Assembly: GCF_014069575.1 (NCBI RefSeq)
Contig: NZ_CP059675.1
Span: 930,001 to 994,000, forward strand
Source of the DNA: Schaalia sp. JY-X169
Lineage (GTDB): Bacteria > Actinomycetota > Actinomycetes > Actinomycetales > Actinomycetaceae
Direction of reading: 5' to 3'
Length of the DNA: 64,000 nucleotides
A program made the translations under genes and the position numbers. How positions within the stretch are numbered: position 1 is the stretch's first letter; the number at the start of each line of letters is the position of its first letter. The notes beneath the pieces were generated by a model. It made no database searches, was not told where the DNA came from, and saw only the letters and a list, made by a program, of their open reading frames with translations. Below are positions 36,673 through 45,379 of this stretch, piece after piece.

Positions 36673-37935
36673 ATGTTCAGTTCTAAAGGTCACCACGCTA
36701 CTGTCTTGGATGTATTTCAGGACGCTCTGGGTGTGACGCCAGCGGCGGTGGTGGCGCGCGGGAGGTCTCTGACCGGGGCCGACTTGGCTCTGGTGATGAG
36801 AGCACGGCGCTCCGTCACGGCCAGTCCGAAGTTTGAAGCCTCCGCGACGGAGATATGGCCTTTGCTCAGCCACCATACGTATGACAACCGCTCTTTGTTT
36901 GGTGGTACCGGCCACGACATCGTTCCTCGCACGCTCACCCTACTACTTCTGCATGATGGATTGGTAATCGCAGACCCTCTGGAGACCGTTCAGCAGGCGA
37001 TGCGCACACGGTCCGAGTCCGAAGCCGTTCAAATCCTAAATCGCGTCGTCAATGACTTATCTAGGATTGAGCCGCTGATCTCAGGTGGACTGCTCCGTTT
37101 TACGGCTTTGCGCCCCTCTTTGCAGGAGGCCAACCGTGCCGCGGTGCTCAGGGCGTTGGGCGTAGATGCTGACATGCGCGTCTTCACGAATTTTCTCGAA
37201 GCTGCAAGTGTAGTCCGCGAGATTCCCGGACTGCTCCAGAAGGAATACGCTCCACAAGTTCGTGAGCTGTATCGGCTATTCGGTGTGAGAATCTCTCCAC
37301 CTTCGAGCGTTGAGTCTGCTGAGTCGCTGGTGCGTGAGCTCGCTGCCGCCGTAATAGAAGTGTCTTGGCAATTCTCCGTGGCGGCCCAAGACGCGTCATG
37401 TGATCTAGCATTCCGAGGCTCCCTTGAACGGCATCTAGCGCAGGCCCTAGTTGCGTTGGGCACTAAGGGTGATTTGAGAGCAGGAAGGCACCTTTCGGCA
37501 CTATTCCTCGGACGTGTACCCAACCTTGATTCCTCTAAGCTCACTATCCGCGATGCTATAGCTATTCGCAATGAGGACTCCTTTGAGGCATTTCGGGAGG
37601 CCATTCACATTGGACTCGACCACCTCGAAGTGGCACGACTATCACGAGTCCCCGAGCACGATCGACTTGCGGCCTTTGAAGAACTAATGCGGCGTGAGTC
37701 TCGGTTGCTTCGGGAGACTGCTAAACGGGCATCTTTCGGAGACTTGGTCAAGAACAGCTCCTTGCCTGCAGCCCTGGGTGTCGTCAGCGAATTGGTCATA
37801 CCTGATGGAAGAGCGTATGCAGCCGCCGCGGCTGGAGTGACGGTGCTGGGCGCGGTCGTGTGGCAGTGGCTGTTGGGACGCGCGGACCGATCTCCTGTTA
37901 GCCAACGCTACTTTTCGATGCTGGGTGACAGATGA
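36673..37935 (+). CDS. Unknown protein with C-terminal membrane segment
   Basis: 420 residues, mostly helical. No catalytic motif or known domain is recognised. A single hydrophobic segment near residues 385-405 (AYAAAAAGVTVLGAVVWQWLLG) would anchor the protein at its C-terminus with a short RYFSMLGDR tail. It stands alone between ISL3 and the IS3 cluster, in a defence-rich stretch. A membrane-linked effector or sensor is possible; no function is proposed. Confidence 0.5.
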   Translation: MFSSKGHHATVLDVFQDALGVTPAAVVARGRSLTGADLALVMRARRSVTASPKFEASATEIWPLLSHHTYDNRSLFGGTGHDIVPRTLTLLLLHDGLVIADPLETVQQAMRTRSESEAVQILNRVVNDLSRIEPLISGGLLRFTALRPSLQEANRAAVLRALGVDADMRVFTNFLEAASVVREIPGLLQKEYAPQVRELYRLFGVRISPPSSVESAESLVRELAAAVIEVSWQFSVAAQDASCDLAFRGSLERHLAQALVALGTKGDLRAGRHLSALFLGRVPNLDSSKLTIRDAIAIRNEDSFEAFREAIHIGLDHLEVARLSRVPEHDRLAAFEELMRRESRLLRETAKRASFGDLVKNSSLPAALGVVSELVIPDGRAYAAAAAGVTVLGAVVWQWLLGRADRSPVSQRYFSMLGDR

Positions 37936-38067
37936 GCCGACTTGCTGACCCATGGGCCATCGTAGTCGAGTCGAAAATCAGGCACAGCCGGGAGCTCAGC
38001 CGGGACTGCTGCATGGTTAGGTGATGTTTGACTTGGCTAGTTTTTGCTGGCTTGGGAGGATCGTGTT

Positions 38068-38121
38068 GTGCCTACCGCGTATCCAACAGAGTTTCGTGAG
38101 GATGTCTTTGGGCAGCTGTGT
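38068..38121 (+). pseudogene. Start of an older IS3-type orfA, interrupted
   Basis: VPTAYPTEFREDVF from GTG 38068 is the typical N-terminus of a second kind of IS3 orfA. The frame is cut at 38121 by the IS3 element at 38122-39394 and the rest of the orfA reappears on the other side at 39405. Confidence 0.55.
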
Positions 38122-38151
38122 GGATTTCGGACAGCGGTTTGATGGGTTTTC

Positions 38152-39045
38152 TTATGCTGCCAGTGTTGACTGTTGGTAACTGTAGTGGACGTCGTTGGGG
38201 TATTGATAATTGAGTGCGGAGTGGCGTCGTCGGCTGTTGTAGAAGCCTTCAATGTAGGCGATGATATCGCGTCTGGCTTGCTTCTTGGTGGCGTAGATCG
38301 TGCGGTAGACACGTTCGTTCTTGAGGGCTGAGAAGAACGATTCCGCCAATGAATTGTCCCAGCACACCCCGGTCCTACCCATCGAGGAACGCATCCCTAA
38401 GCGGTTGACCAGAGTCCGGTAAGCAGCGGAGGTATAGACGCTTCCTCTATCAGAGTGGAAGATCGCGTCTGGTTCGATCCAGGTGGTGGCTGCAGCGTTC
38501 TTTAACGCGTCTTCAACTAGTTCGGTACGCATGTGATCAGCGATGGACCAGCCCACGACTTTCTTGGAATAGCAATCAATCACGGTAGCCAGGTAGATGA
38601 AGCCTTGCCAGGTATGAATGTAGGTAATGTCGCCAACGAACTTGACTCCCGGACACTGCGCGGTGAAGTCCCGTTTCACTAGGTCTGGCATCTTGGCTGC
38701 AGCGTCTTCATCGGCTTGCGTGGTGATTCGAAATGGGCGTGGCTGACACGGTATCAATGCCTCTTGTCGCATGATCTGGCGCACTAACTCCGGGGAACAC
38801 TCGATACCCTCACAGGCCAGATCGGCATGGATACGACGGTACCCATAGGTGCCATCCGACTTCTCGAAGAAAGAACGGATCCGTACCGCTAGGTCCGCTC
38901 GGCGGGCTGCGGTTGCCGACTGCGGGCGCGACAACCAGTTATAAAACCCCGACGTTGACACCTCCAACCACAAGCACATCTTTACTACCGGGTTCGTGTT
39001 CGACGCATCATTTCTTTGGGAGTCGATGTATTCATATTTGCTCAC
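38152..39045 (-). CDS. IS3-family transposase OrfB (DDE integrase domain)
   Basis: 297 residues. HTH_21-like region (YGYRRIHADLACEGIECSPELVRQIM) then the rve integrase core: FVGDITYIHTWQGFIYLATVID (first D), IFHSDRGSVYTS (second D), CWDNSLAESFFSALKNE (E) and YNSRRRHSALNYQYP. The catalytic triad is intact. It overlaps the orfA stop by one base (TAGTG) in the -1 frame. The run of seven A on the coding strand (39078-39084) in orfA is the expected slippery site for an OrfAB fusion. Confidence 0.92.
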   Translation of the reverse strand: MSKYEYIDSQRNDASNTNPVVKMCLWLEVSTSGFYNWLSRPQSATAARRADLAVRIRSFFEKSDGTYGYRRIHADLACEGIECSPELVRQIMRQEALIPCQPRPFRITTQADEDAAAKMPDLVKRDFTAQCPGVKFVGDITYIHTWQGFIYLATVIDCYSKKVVGWSIADHMRTELVEDALKNAAATTWIEPDAIFHSDRGSVYTSAAYRTLVNRLGMRSSMGRTGVCWDNSLAESFFSALKNERVYRTIYATKKQARRDIIAYIEGFYNSRRRHSALNYQYPNDVHYSYQQSTLAA

Positions 39046-39335
39046 TACCGTTGCTCCCTGGCGAAGTAAGCGCTGGCTTTTTTTAGGAATGCCGTCTCAG
39101 CCCGCAACTCCTGATTCTCACGCTCGAGCTCCTTCAAACGGGCCCGCTCCGACAAGGTGAGCTCTTCGTTGCTACCGCCGTGTTCCTCTCGGTATTTGAT
39201 TAGCCACCTGCGTAAAGTCTCGGCGCCAACCCCATAGGCCTCTGCGACATCCCTAATCGGCCTCGAGGTAGCAATCACCTCCTGACACAACTCGTCCTTG
39301 AACTCCTGGCTGAATCGCCTTCGTGATGCAGTCAT
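39045..39335 (-). CDS. IS3-family OrfA (HTH protein)
   Basis: 96 residues. Helix-turn-helix of the HTH_Tnp_1 type (RRFSQEFKDELCQEV...PIRDVAEAYGVGAETLRRWLIKYR) followed by a leucine-zipper-like coiled coil (SERARLKELERENQELRAETAFLKKASAYF). OrfA binds the IS ends. The A7 slippery run in the CTAAAAAAAGCC region supports programmed -1 frameshifting to make the active OrfAB transposase. Confidence 0.9.
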   Translation of the reverse strand: MTASRRRFSQEFKDELCQEVIATSRPIRDVAEAYGVGAETLRRWLIKYREEHGGSNEELTLSERARLKELERENQELRAETAFLKKASAYFAREQR

Positions 39336-39404
39336 CCTACGGATCTCTCTTTCAGTAAGGCCCCCAGTCTAAGAGGGCCCACTATCCGAAATCCCTAGGC
39401 CGCC

Positions 39405-39815
39405 CACTTGGGGTGGTGGCTGCCCGTGAGTGCGGGGTGAGGATCAAGATGATCGCGAAGGATTTTGGGGTCCATATGGGGACGTTGGATAAGTGGCTCC
39501 GTGAGGAGCGGGTCGAATCTGGGGAAAGGCCGGGGACTACTAAGGCTGAGTCCAAAGGAGCTGCGGGAGCGTCGTAAATGTTAGCCGTCTGCTCGAACAA
39601 GAAAACGAGGTTCTACGCCGCGCGGCGGCGTACTTGAGGCAGGCGAATCTGCCGGGAAGAGGCTCTACCCGCTTGTGAAAGAGCTCGCCGCGGACGGTGT
39701 TCCTGTTGCGGTGTTCCGGCGGTATTGGAGTTTTCCAGAGCGCCGTACTACCGCTGGTTGAAGAACCTGCTATGCGAGGCTGAATTGGTGGAGGCGTACC
39801 GTGCTAATGCCTCCC
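39405..39815 (+). pseudogene. Decayed IS3-type orfA/orfB remnant (right part)
   Basis: Three frames read in sequence give transposase text: VVAARECGVRIKMIAKDFGV then a stop, RLLEQENEVLRRAAAYLRQA, KRLYPLVKELAADGVPVAV, and APYYRWLKNLLCEAELVEAYRANA. These are consecutive parts of one IS3-type transposase broken by at least three frameshifts and a stop. It continues the fragment at 38068-38121 and runs into the start of the next gene. Confidence 0.6.
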
Positions 39816-41216
39816 CACCACCGCATACACAATCAATCTGACAGGCTCCACCATCCCGAGCTGGCGGACGCCCGGGGAGTGAAGCTTGATGTGTGCGCAA
39901 CTCAGTTGCTGAACGAAACAGCGCGAGCCGACGTGGCGGGTGGCTCAGTACAGACTGTTGAGCTGCCCATCAGCGCACGCGTGTCTGCAATCTTCCAGAT
40001 CATGACCAACCTGGCTCATGCTGAGAGCGCGGAGCGGTACCTAAATGCGATTCGCGCAGTTCATCCGGAAATCAACCAAGCGTTCATGCGAAAGCCGAAG
40101 GCACGCAACCTCAGTTCGCAAGGGCGTGATTATGGGGCGCTACAGGTGCTTCTCGTGGAGCCGATCCTCCACCGTGAGTTCCGTTCGATGCCGAACTTAG
40201 CCAATGAGATGGCCGCGGTGGTCAAGCGAAAGACGCGAGGTGTCGGCGTTGACCGTGTGCTCGCTGCCATTAGCGGATCTGATGGGCGTCCCTGGCTGCA
40301 GAAGACTCACATAGCTGCATCCCAAAGGATCGCGCAGACATCTTCGCTACGTGGACAGGTAGGCGAGGCACTGTCTCGTATGAAGCAAGTTGAGGGAGGG
40401 ATCGACGACGACCTCGCACCACAGGTGAGAGTAAACGCCATGATCTTTCACGCGGACTACCTGCGTGCAGCAGGCTATCTTCGGGAGGCACAAGAAAAGA
40501 TCCGGTACGCGATGACCGATGCGCCTTTCACGCAACTTGCCACGAAGACGTATACGGTCCTCTTCTCCGCTCACTCGGCGCTATGCCTGGGGGAAGTCGA
40601 GAGGGCACTCGCGGAACTCACTATCGCGGAGCAACTGGCAACGCCGACAGGGGACTGGTCTGGAAGCTCCCGGATACGGTCGGCGTTACTGGGTTCCATT
40701 GCTCATGTCCGCTTGAACGCGCTTATGGCGCTCGGTGATTTCGAGCGGGCGCACTGCTCACTAGATCCCGCACGGTCGCTCGCAGACGGAGGATGGACGC
40801 ATAAGCTCGGGGCTCCTCTAACTGAACTCCATGAGTTGGCGCTGCTACGCGCTCGGTGCGACTTCCGCGCGTGTATTGATGAAGCTCAACGGCTCGTGTC
40901 CCGAAGAGGGGGACTACGAGACTATCCACAGTTGGCTTTGGCAGCGGAACTCATCAGTACCGAAGTGGCGTATTTCGAGTTGGGTGACCTAACGGAACAG
41001 CGCACCAAAACGATGTTAGAGGACATCGCAATGAGGTTTCGGGCGCGGGGCTACAGGAGCGCTGCGGGTCGCGCGTCGATCTCGGCAGCCAAAGTGACTG
41101 GTGACCCGATAAGCGCTGCGGTCGTGGAGGAGTGGGACAAACTGGGATGGCAACGAGAGATCCAATGGCTGGACGGTGAAACGGAAACACCGCCTCACTG
41201 GGTACTTCCTTTCTAA
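39801..41216 (+). CDS. Helical-repeat (TPR-like) protein, probably 5'-truncated
   Basis: Up to 471 residues. The first few codons derive from the transposase remnant, so the true start is later (GTG 39879 is a candidate) or the original 5' end has been lost. The body has TPR-like helix pairs such as VNAMIFHADYLRAAGYLREAQEKIRYAMTDA and YTVLFSAHSALCLGEVERALAELTIAEQL. This kind of C-terminal domain is common in XRE-TPR regulators and STAND sensors; no DNA-binding or catalytic domain remains. The C-terminus (WDKLGWQREIQWLDGETETPPHWVLPF) looks complete. Confidence 0.5.
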   Translation: MLMPPHHRIHNQSDRLHHPELADARGVKLDVCATQLLNETARADVAGGSVQTVELPISARVSAIFQIMTNLAHAESAERYLNAIRAVHPEINQAFMRKPKARNLSSQGRDYGALQVLLVEPILHREFRSMPNLANEMAAVVKRKTRGVGVDRVLAAISGSDGRPWLQKTHIAASQRIAQTSSLRGQVGEALSRMKQVEGGIDDDLAPQVRVNAMIFHADYLRAAGYLREAQEKIRYAMTDAPFTQLATKTYTVLFSAHSALCLGEVERALAELTIAEQLATPTGDWSGSSRIRSALLGSIAHVRLNALMALGDFERAHCSLDPARSLADGGWTHKLGAPLTELHELALLRARCDFRACIDEAQRLVSRRGGLRDYPQLALAAELISTEVAYFELGDLTEQRTKTMLEDIAMRFRARGYRSAAGRASISAAKVTGDPISAAVVEEWDKLGWQREIQWLDGETETPPHWVLPF

Positions 41217-41509
41217 CCGTTCAGGAGCATCGCAGACGTAGTAGCTAGCGTGGAATGGGGCAAACAGGCCTGGATCGTGCCACTCAACTCAACGGGTGCC
41301 GAAACTGCGACCTCGACAACCGGGCGGGCCATCATCGCGCGCTATCTCAAGGGTGTGCGCTTGGTCCCCTGCTCTGCTCACGATGGTCTGGTGGAAGCAA
41401 TCACGGCTCACGCTGTCTCGCTAGTGTCGGTGTGCGAGTAGAAACCGACAGTGCCAGCTGAAGCGGCCTGGTTTTGGTTCCGCTTTGACGTCAGCCGAGG
41501 GCGACCTCA

Positions 41510-42427
41510 TCAGGTGTCGCTTAGAATCCTATACCGGAACCGAACTGATGCTGGTCGGTAGGTCGGGTTGACAGTCTCGGATTGCACAGTTATCAGGTCG
41601 ACTAGACAGAGTGCTCCGACCTCGTTTTGGAGAATCACTTGGCCGCCCATTTCAGCGGTGACCTCTCTGCCGGGAGTGAGCTGAGCGGCAAGCTCTTCCG
41701 GTAGCACACTCCCAGACACGTTGATGCCAACCGCGTGAATCGGGTCCTTGTACACGTAGATGGAGGACCTGTCGCGAGATGATACCTGCAGTGCAAAGGA
41801 GTACTGGCCGTAACCCATCGTGAATGTCTTGGCTGGCGAACGGTCGTACAGGAAATCCACCTCGCCCTCGAGAGCGGGATTGGACCAGGAGGCAGGGTCG
41901 CGCTGGCGGTCGATCGTCTCCAATCTCCGGCACCTGTCCCGCTGCAAGGCCGCTGTCACTTCATGGTCACGGTTAGCGGGTAAGTCCTCGATCCATCGCC
42001 ACAGTTCGGTGATTTGCTCGCTACCAGGGAACCGCCCTGCTTCAGGATCTGCGTTGAATGAATGTCCCTTGGGATTGGCCTCACCGAACCACTTTGGGAG
42101 TCGGTAGCTGGCATTGTCCTTGAACAGGACGGAGAGCCAGTTCGCAGGTTTTGAGGGGTAGGCTTCAGAGATGTGGCGACTCTCGATTCCTACGCCTGAG
42201 TCTGGTTGTGTGTCCGCTCGGTCGACATAGTTATCGTCAACCACAAGGAGCACGTGTCGGCTGTCCGTCACTCGCTGCATGAAACCGGTGAGGTCATCGC
42301 CGTAGTCGACATCAGCGTCGATCAGCACGTCGTAGCCGATGACTTTCATGCTGGAAGCAAGTAGCCGGACCCACTCTCGGTGCTCCGGAGAGGTCCATGC
42401 GTATGAGATGAAGATGTCTGCGCCCAT
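41510..42427 (-). CDS. SEFIR/TIR-domain protein
   Basis: 305 residues. Residues 4-150 are a SEFIR-type TIR domain: DIFISYAWTSPEHREWVRLLASSM, then LIDADVDYGDDLTGFMQRVTDSRHVLLVVDDNYVDRA and GVGIESRHISEAY, where the glutamate of GIE is the likely NADase residue. The C-terminal ~140 residues are a separate, beta-rich domain of unknown type. Bacterial TIR proteins deplete NAD or make signalling nucleotides during phage defence. It follows the HIRAN-like gene on the same strand, 212 bp later. Which partner triggers it is not known. Confidence 0.8.
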   Translation of the reverse strand: MGADIFISYAWTSPEHREWVRLLASSMKVIGYDVLIDADVDYGDDLTGFMQRVTDSRHVLLVVDDNYVDRADTQPDSGVGIESRHISEAYPSKPANWLSVLFKDNASYRLPKWFGEANPKGHSFNADPEAGRFPGSEQITELWRWIEDLPANRDHEVTAALQRDRCRRLETIDRQRDPASWSNPALEGEVDFLYDRSPAKTFTMGYGQYSFALQVSSRDRSSIYVYKDPIHAVGINVSGSVLPEELAAQLTPGREVTAEMGGQVILQNEVGALCLVDLITVQSETVNPTYRPASVRFRYRILSDT

Positions 42428-42639
42428 GGGGTAGATCCTAAATGGAGGAAAAGAACCTTGATTGCCGCTATCAGAGTTGCGTGGTGGTGCACTGCTTCCA
42501 ACACCACGTACCGATGCGGGGCTGAGGGTCTATCGAGGAGACACACTCGGAATCGTGGGGTGCTAGCTGAGTGCCCGGTTGTACTGATGTCGCAATCTAG
42601 GTGCGGAGATCCTCGGGGCTGATTGTGTTTGTGGGGTCT

Positions 42640-43899
42640 TCATTGTTCCGGGAGAAGAGTTGGGTGCATGCTCCTCAGAATTCTTGCATCCGACATCGCG
42701 CGCCTTCCAACGCTCTTGGAAAGTCCCTCAAGTGATGCTTGATCGAGAGCTGCATCAATAGCGCGCGCGAGGCGTGTGGTGTTTCTATGAGGGTCCAGGT
42801 AAAAGCGTCCGTCAGAGATCATGTCGGGAGCAGTGCTTCGGCCAAGAGTGAGCCTGCGCGCGACTTCGATCGGGCTCACTCCTGAGTCTGCGAGTTCCGC
42901 TGCTGCAATGCACCTTTCAACGCGCCCTTGGCTGGCCGCCAGATTTGCGGCATTCAAGCCGCTACTCGTATTACCCAAGTCGATGCCATGCTCCGATGCA
43001 ATCCTGCCAATTGTGCTCCGTGTGGTCCCGTGATGCTTCATGGTTGCGGTAATGGAAGCTCCGCCTTGAAGCATCTGGGCGATTGCTTCCTCCCTTGCGC
43101 TCTGGCGTGCTTGTCTCTCGTTTCTGGCCTTTTCCTTGATGCGGAGCTGTTCCTGCATTTGTGCGACACGTTCGCGTTGACGTTCTGATCTCACTTCGCG
43201 TCGCCGGTCATGGAAGAACCCCTGGATCATCGGGGGTAGAGCTTCAGGATCAGAACTATCCGGAATCGCTGCGAGTGGGGCCCGGAAACGCCTTGCGCGT
43301 AGGTATTGCATCAGTTCATGATTCTCTGCAAGGAAAGTGTCGGTGAGAGTATTCTTCAGCTCCTGAGGCATCACATTCCATATCCACATGAGCTGTTCCT
43401 CGGCCACTTCCTTAGAGCTCTGTGCATCAAGCACACTTAAGGTTGGAAGTGCGACATATCCACCGAGCACGACGTCTCTGTGGTGGGCATTTTCCTCAAA
43501 CTCGGGGTCAAAGTAGTACTTGCCAGTTTTAGCCATTTCGATGCGCACGGGAACACGCAGCTCCACGTTCTGGGCTGCGAAGTGATTGACATACCACTGG
43601 AGGTACTCGGCGATGCTCGCAGACACGTTGCCAGTTTTCACGGAGTCGACGTGGACAGCAACTGCAAAGCAGTCGTACGGATTATCGGGCTCCGCAACCA
43701 GGTGGCCCCAACTGCGGACTTCCAACTTCCCCTCTCGCCTTGCTACCCGTTGCTCCCGCAAGTAGAACTCGGGATAGTGCTCACTACCTCTAATTCCAGT
43801 CCAGTAGAACTCCTTGTCGCTGAAGGCAAGTTCGGCGTTCTCCTTGCGAGAGACATAGAAGGCCGCGGCAGAGACGATGCGGACACGTCGCTTCGACAT
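42640..43899 (-). CDS. HIRAN-like N-terminal domain protein with HTH segments
   Basis: 419 residues. The N-terminal ~130 residues contain WGHLVAEPDNPYDCFAVAVHVDSVKTGNVSA, which resembles a HIRAN domain (binding of stalled or damaged DNA ends). The middle (residues about 240-280) is a charged coiled coil (RREVRSERQRERVAQMQEQLRIKEKARNERQARQ). After it come two resolvase-like helix-turn-helix segments: ITATMKHHGTTRSTIGRIASEHGI and SPIEVARRLTLGRSTAPDMISDGRFYL. So it may bind DNA with both ends. It is upstream of the TIR gene on the same strand, and may be its sensor. Function is inferred only. Confidence 0.55.
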   Translation of the reverse strand: MSKRRVRIVSAAAFYVSRKENAELAFSDKEFYWTGIRGSEHYPEFYLREQRVARREGKLEVRSWGHLVAEPDNPYDCFAVAVHVDSVKTGNVSASIAEYLQWYVNHFAAQNVELRVPVRIEMAKTGKYYFDPEFEENAHHRDVVLGGYVALPTLSVLDAQSSKEVAEEQLMWIWNVMPQELKNTLTDTFLAENHELMQYLRARRFRAPLAAIPDSSDPEALPPMIQGFFHDRRREVRSERQRERVAQMQEQLRIKEKARNERQARQSAREEAIAQMLQGGASITATMKHHGTTRSTIGRIASEHGIDLGNTSSGLNAANLAASQGRVERCIAAAELADSGVSPIEVARRLTLGRSTAPDMISDGRFYLDPHRNTTRLARAIDAALDQASLEGLSKSVGRRAMSDARILRSMHPTLLPEQ

Positions 43900-44542
43900 T
43901 CAACTCCTAATTGTGTAGCGCCAGTGCGATACTCCTGGGACGGGTTGAGCGGGTCTCAATCTTACATTTGATCAAGGTTGGGCCAACCACCAGATGGGGC
44001 GGGGGCTTGTCCTGCCCCAGACAATCGCTACCTGAGACCTGAGCATACGAGTCGGACCTCAAATGTGGGTACGGTGGAGGTCGGTCGCGACGTGTAGAGG
44101 CGGTTGAGAGAAGGTCTTTCCCGGAGCATTTAGCGAAGATGGTGGTGGCGAGTGGGCTATCGTAGTTTGCCCTGGCCATGTGTTACCACGGGCAAGGCTG
44201 CCCTCGAGATGAGCGACTCGTCGCCCTCTAAGAGCGTGTCTTGACGGCAGCGCATCAGCCCTCGAACAAGAGTGTGTCAGCATGTGCAACGCCGCCGCCG
44301 ACTGGTTCCTGAAGGCACCCGCACCCACGGGTGGTCACCGGTCATTCGTCTGTCCGTGCAGGACTTGATATGTCATCGCGAGCGGACAGTCTCCTTCACA
44401 GACTCGTTTCTTGGCCAGGTACTCAAGGGTTACCTCCCATTTGCTCGGGTCCGTTGAGGGTTATGGGCGGGGTGCTGTTCGTGGACTTCTATGCGAAGAG
44501 GGTGCGGAGGATTCTGCCGGCCTGGCTCTTCGACCTCGTCGT

Positions 44543-44699
44543 TTCGCTTCTGCTGGCGGTGGTGTTTGCCGTGGTGAAGAAGGCGGAGCGCGCTGTTGTA
44601 TGTGGGGGAGGAGGCGGGCGCCTTCGTCCTTATCGGGGAAGTCGTTGATCGAGTGGGGAGCATCAAGGGCCCAGGTGGCCGAGGGACACGACGTTTACG
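44543..44699 (+). repeat. 157-bp repeat, copy A
   Basis: Nearly the same sequence, about nine bases in ten identical, recurs in the same direction at 55549-55706. The protein-level match LYVGEEAGAFVLIGEVVDRVGSIKG versus LYVGEEVGALLLVGEVVDRVGSVKG shows mostly conservative changes, so it was once coding. The two copies bracket the sugar-catabolic module. Confidence 0.75.
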
Positions 44700-44738
44700 T
44701 TCAATAAAGAGTGATGTTTACGGTCGGTTAGTTTGTTT

Positions 44739-44924
44739 CAATCGCGGAGTAAGGCTCAGAGGATGCCGAGCCGACGGTGGGCGAGTGCGGTAATAGCTTG
44801 GCCGACCCGCTTGCCTTGGTTGCGTTTTCGGCTGTGGTAGGCCCAAGGTTTGGACTTACCAACATCTGGGTCTGGGAAGACTTGCGGGGTTTCATGTGAG
44901 GATAGCTGGGCGCTAGCTCGCATA
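44739..44924 (-). pseudogene. IS110-like transposase C-terminal remnant
   Basis: The frame reads MRASAQLSSHETPQVFPDPD, then KPWAYHSRKRNQGKRVGQAI and ALAHRRLGIL, a TGA, then ALLRD. The pattern of basic residues and GKR-x-x-QAIxxLAxRR is that of IS110-type transposase C-termini, and the TGA stands where a tryptophan (TGG) would be expected. Only this end survives. Confidence 0.45.
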
Positions 44925-45379
44925 ACTCCCCACCGTCCTCCGGGACTGGTGGGGTTCTGCTTGCCAGGAGACGCGATGAAGCAGCTCTTTGTCGTGTTGC
45001 ACTATCAAAACCGAATGCGATGCTCACGGGACACAGAGGTCGGGGCTGGGTATTACGGGGGGCTCGTCCTCGAACTCAAAACACTGAAGAATCCCAACCT
45101 TGGCGACAGCTCCAATGGCATTACGATCGTCGCGGCGTTCAGGGAGCGGCACCTTTCCGTTGCGGATCGGCTTGATGGGCGTTTATCCCGGGCGGAGGGT
45201 CGCGCCAGCGTAGGAGGGGTCAATGAACGAGTACCGCGTGCAACCCAATGAGGCCTGTTTCTGCGGAAGGAACGCGTTTCACAAGCGGTGGGTCGGAAGA
45301 CCCTGCAGGTCAACCTCATGCTCACGAAGTGGAAGCTCTCGTTCTCTGTGTCCAAGACAAGGGCTTGGCGGGTATGTTG

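Larger units (their letters stand above)
38122..39394 (-). mobile_element. IS3-family element (copy 1, complete)
   Basis: About 1.27 kb with orfA and orfB. Ends share GGATTTCGGA with imperfect extension (38122 onward and, inverted, up to 39394). It is inserted inside an older IS3 remnant. A second, deleted copy lies at 54979-55533 with the same right end. Confidence 0.8.
43900..45379. other. Decayed region with IS and membrane-protein remnants
   Basis: No intact gene. Recognisable pieces are: a stretch at 44464-44545 reading VLFVDFYAKRVRRILPAW, which resembles the start of acyltransferase-3 proteins; the 157-bp repeat copy at 44543-44699; and an IS110-like C-terminal remnant at 44739-44924 (minus). 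The rest (43900-44420 and 44925-45379) shows nothing I can name. Confidence 0.6.

Noticed and set aside
41250-41441. 63-residue frame downstream of the helical-repeat gene
   Set aside because: No ribosome-binding site, no motif; an overlapping frame is equally long.
43480-43971. 163-residue plus-strand frame
   Set aside because: Antisense to the HIRAN-like gene.
44850-45251. 133-residue frame in the decayed region
   Set aside because: Overlaps the IS110-like remnant on the other strand and has no domain.
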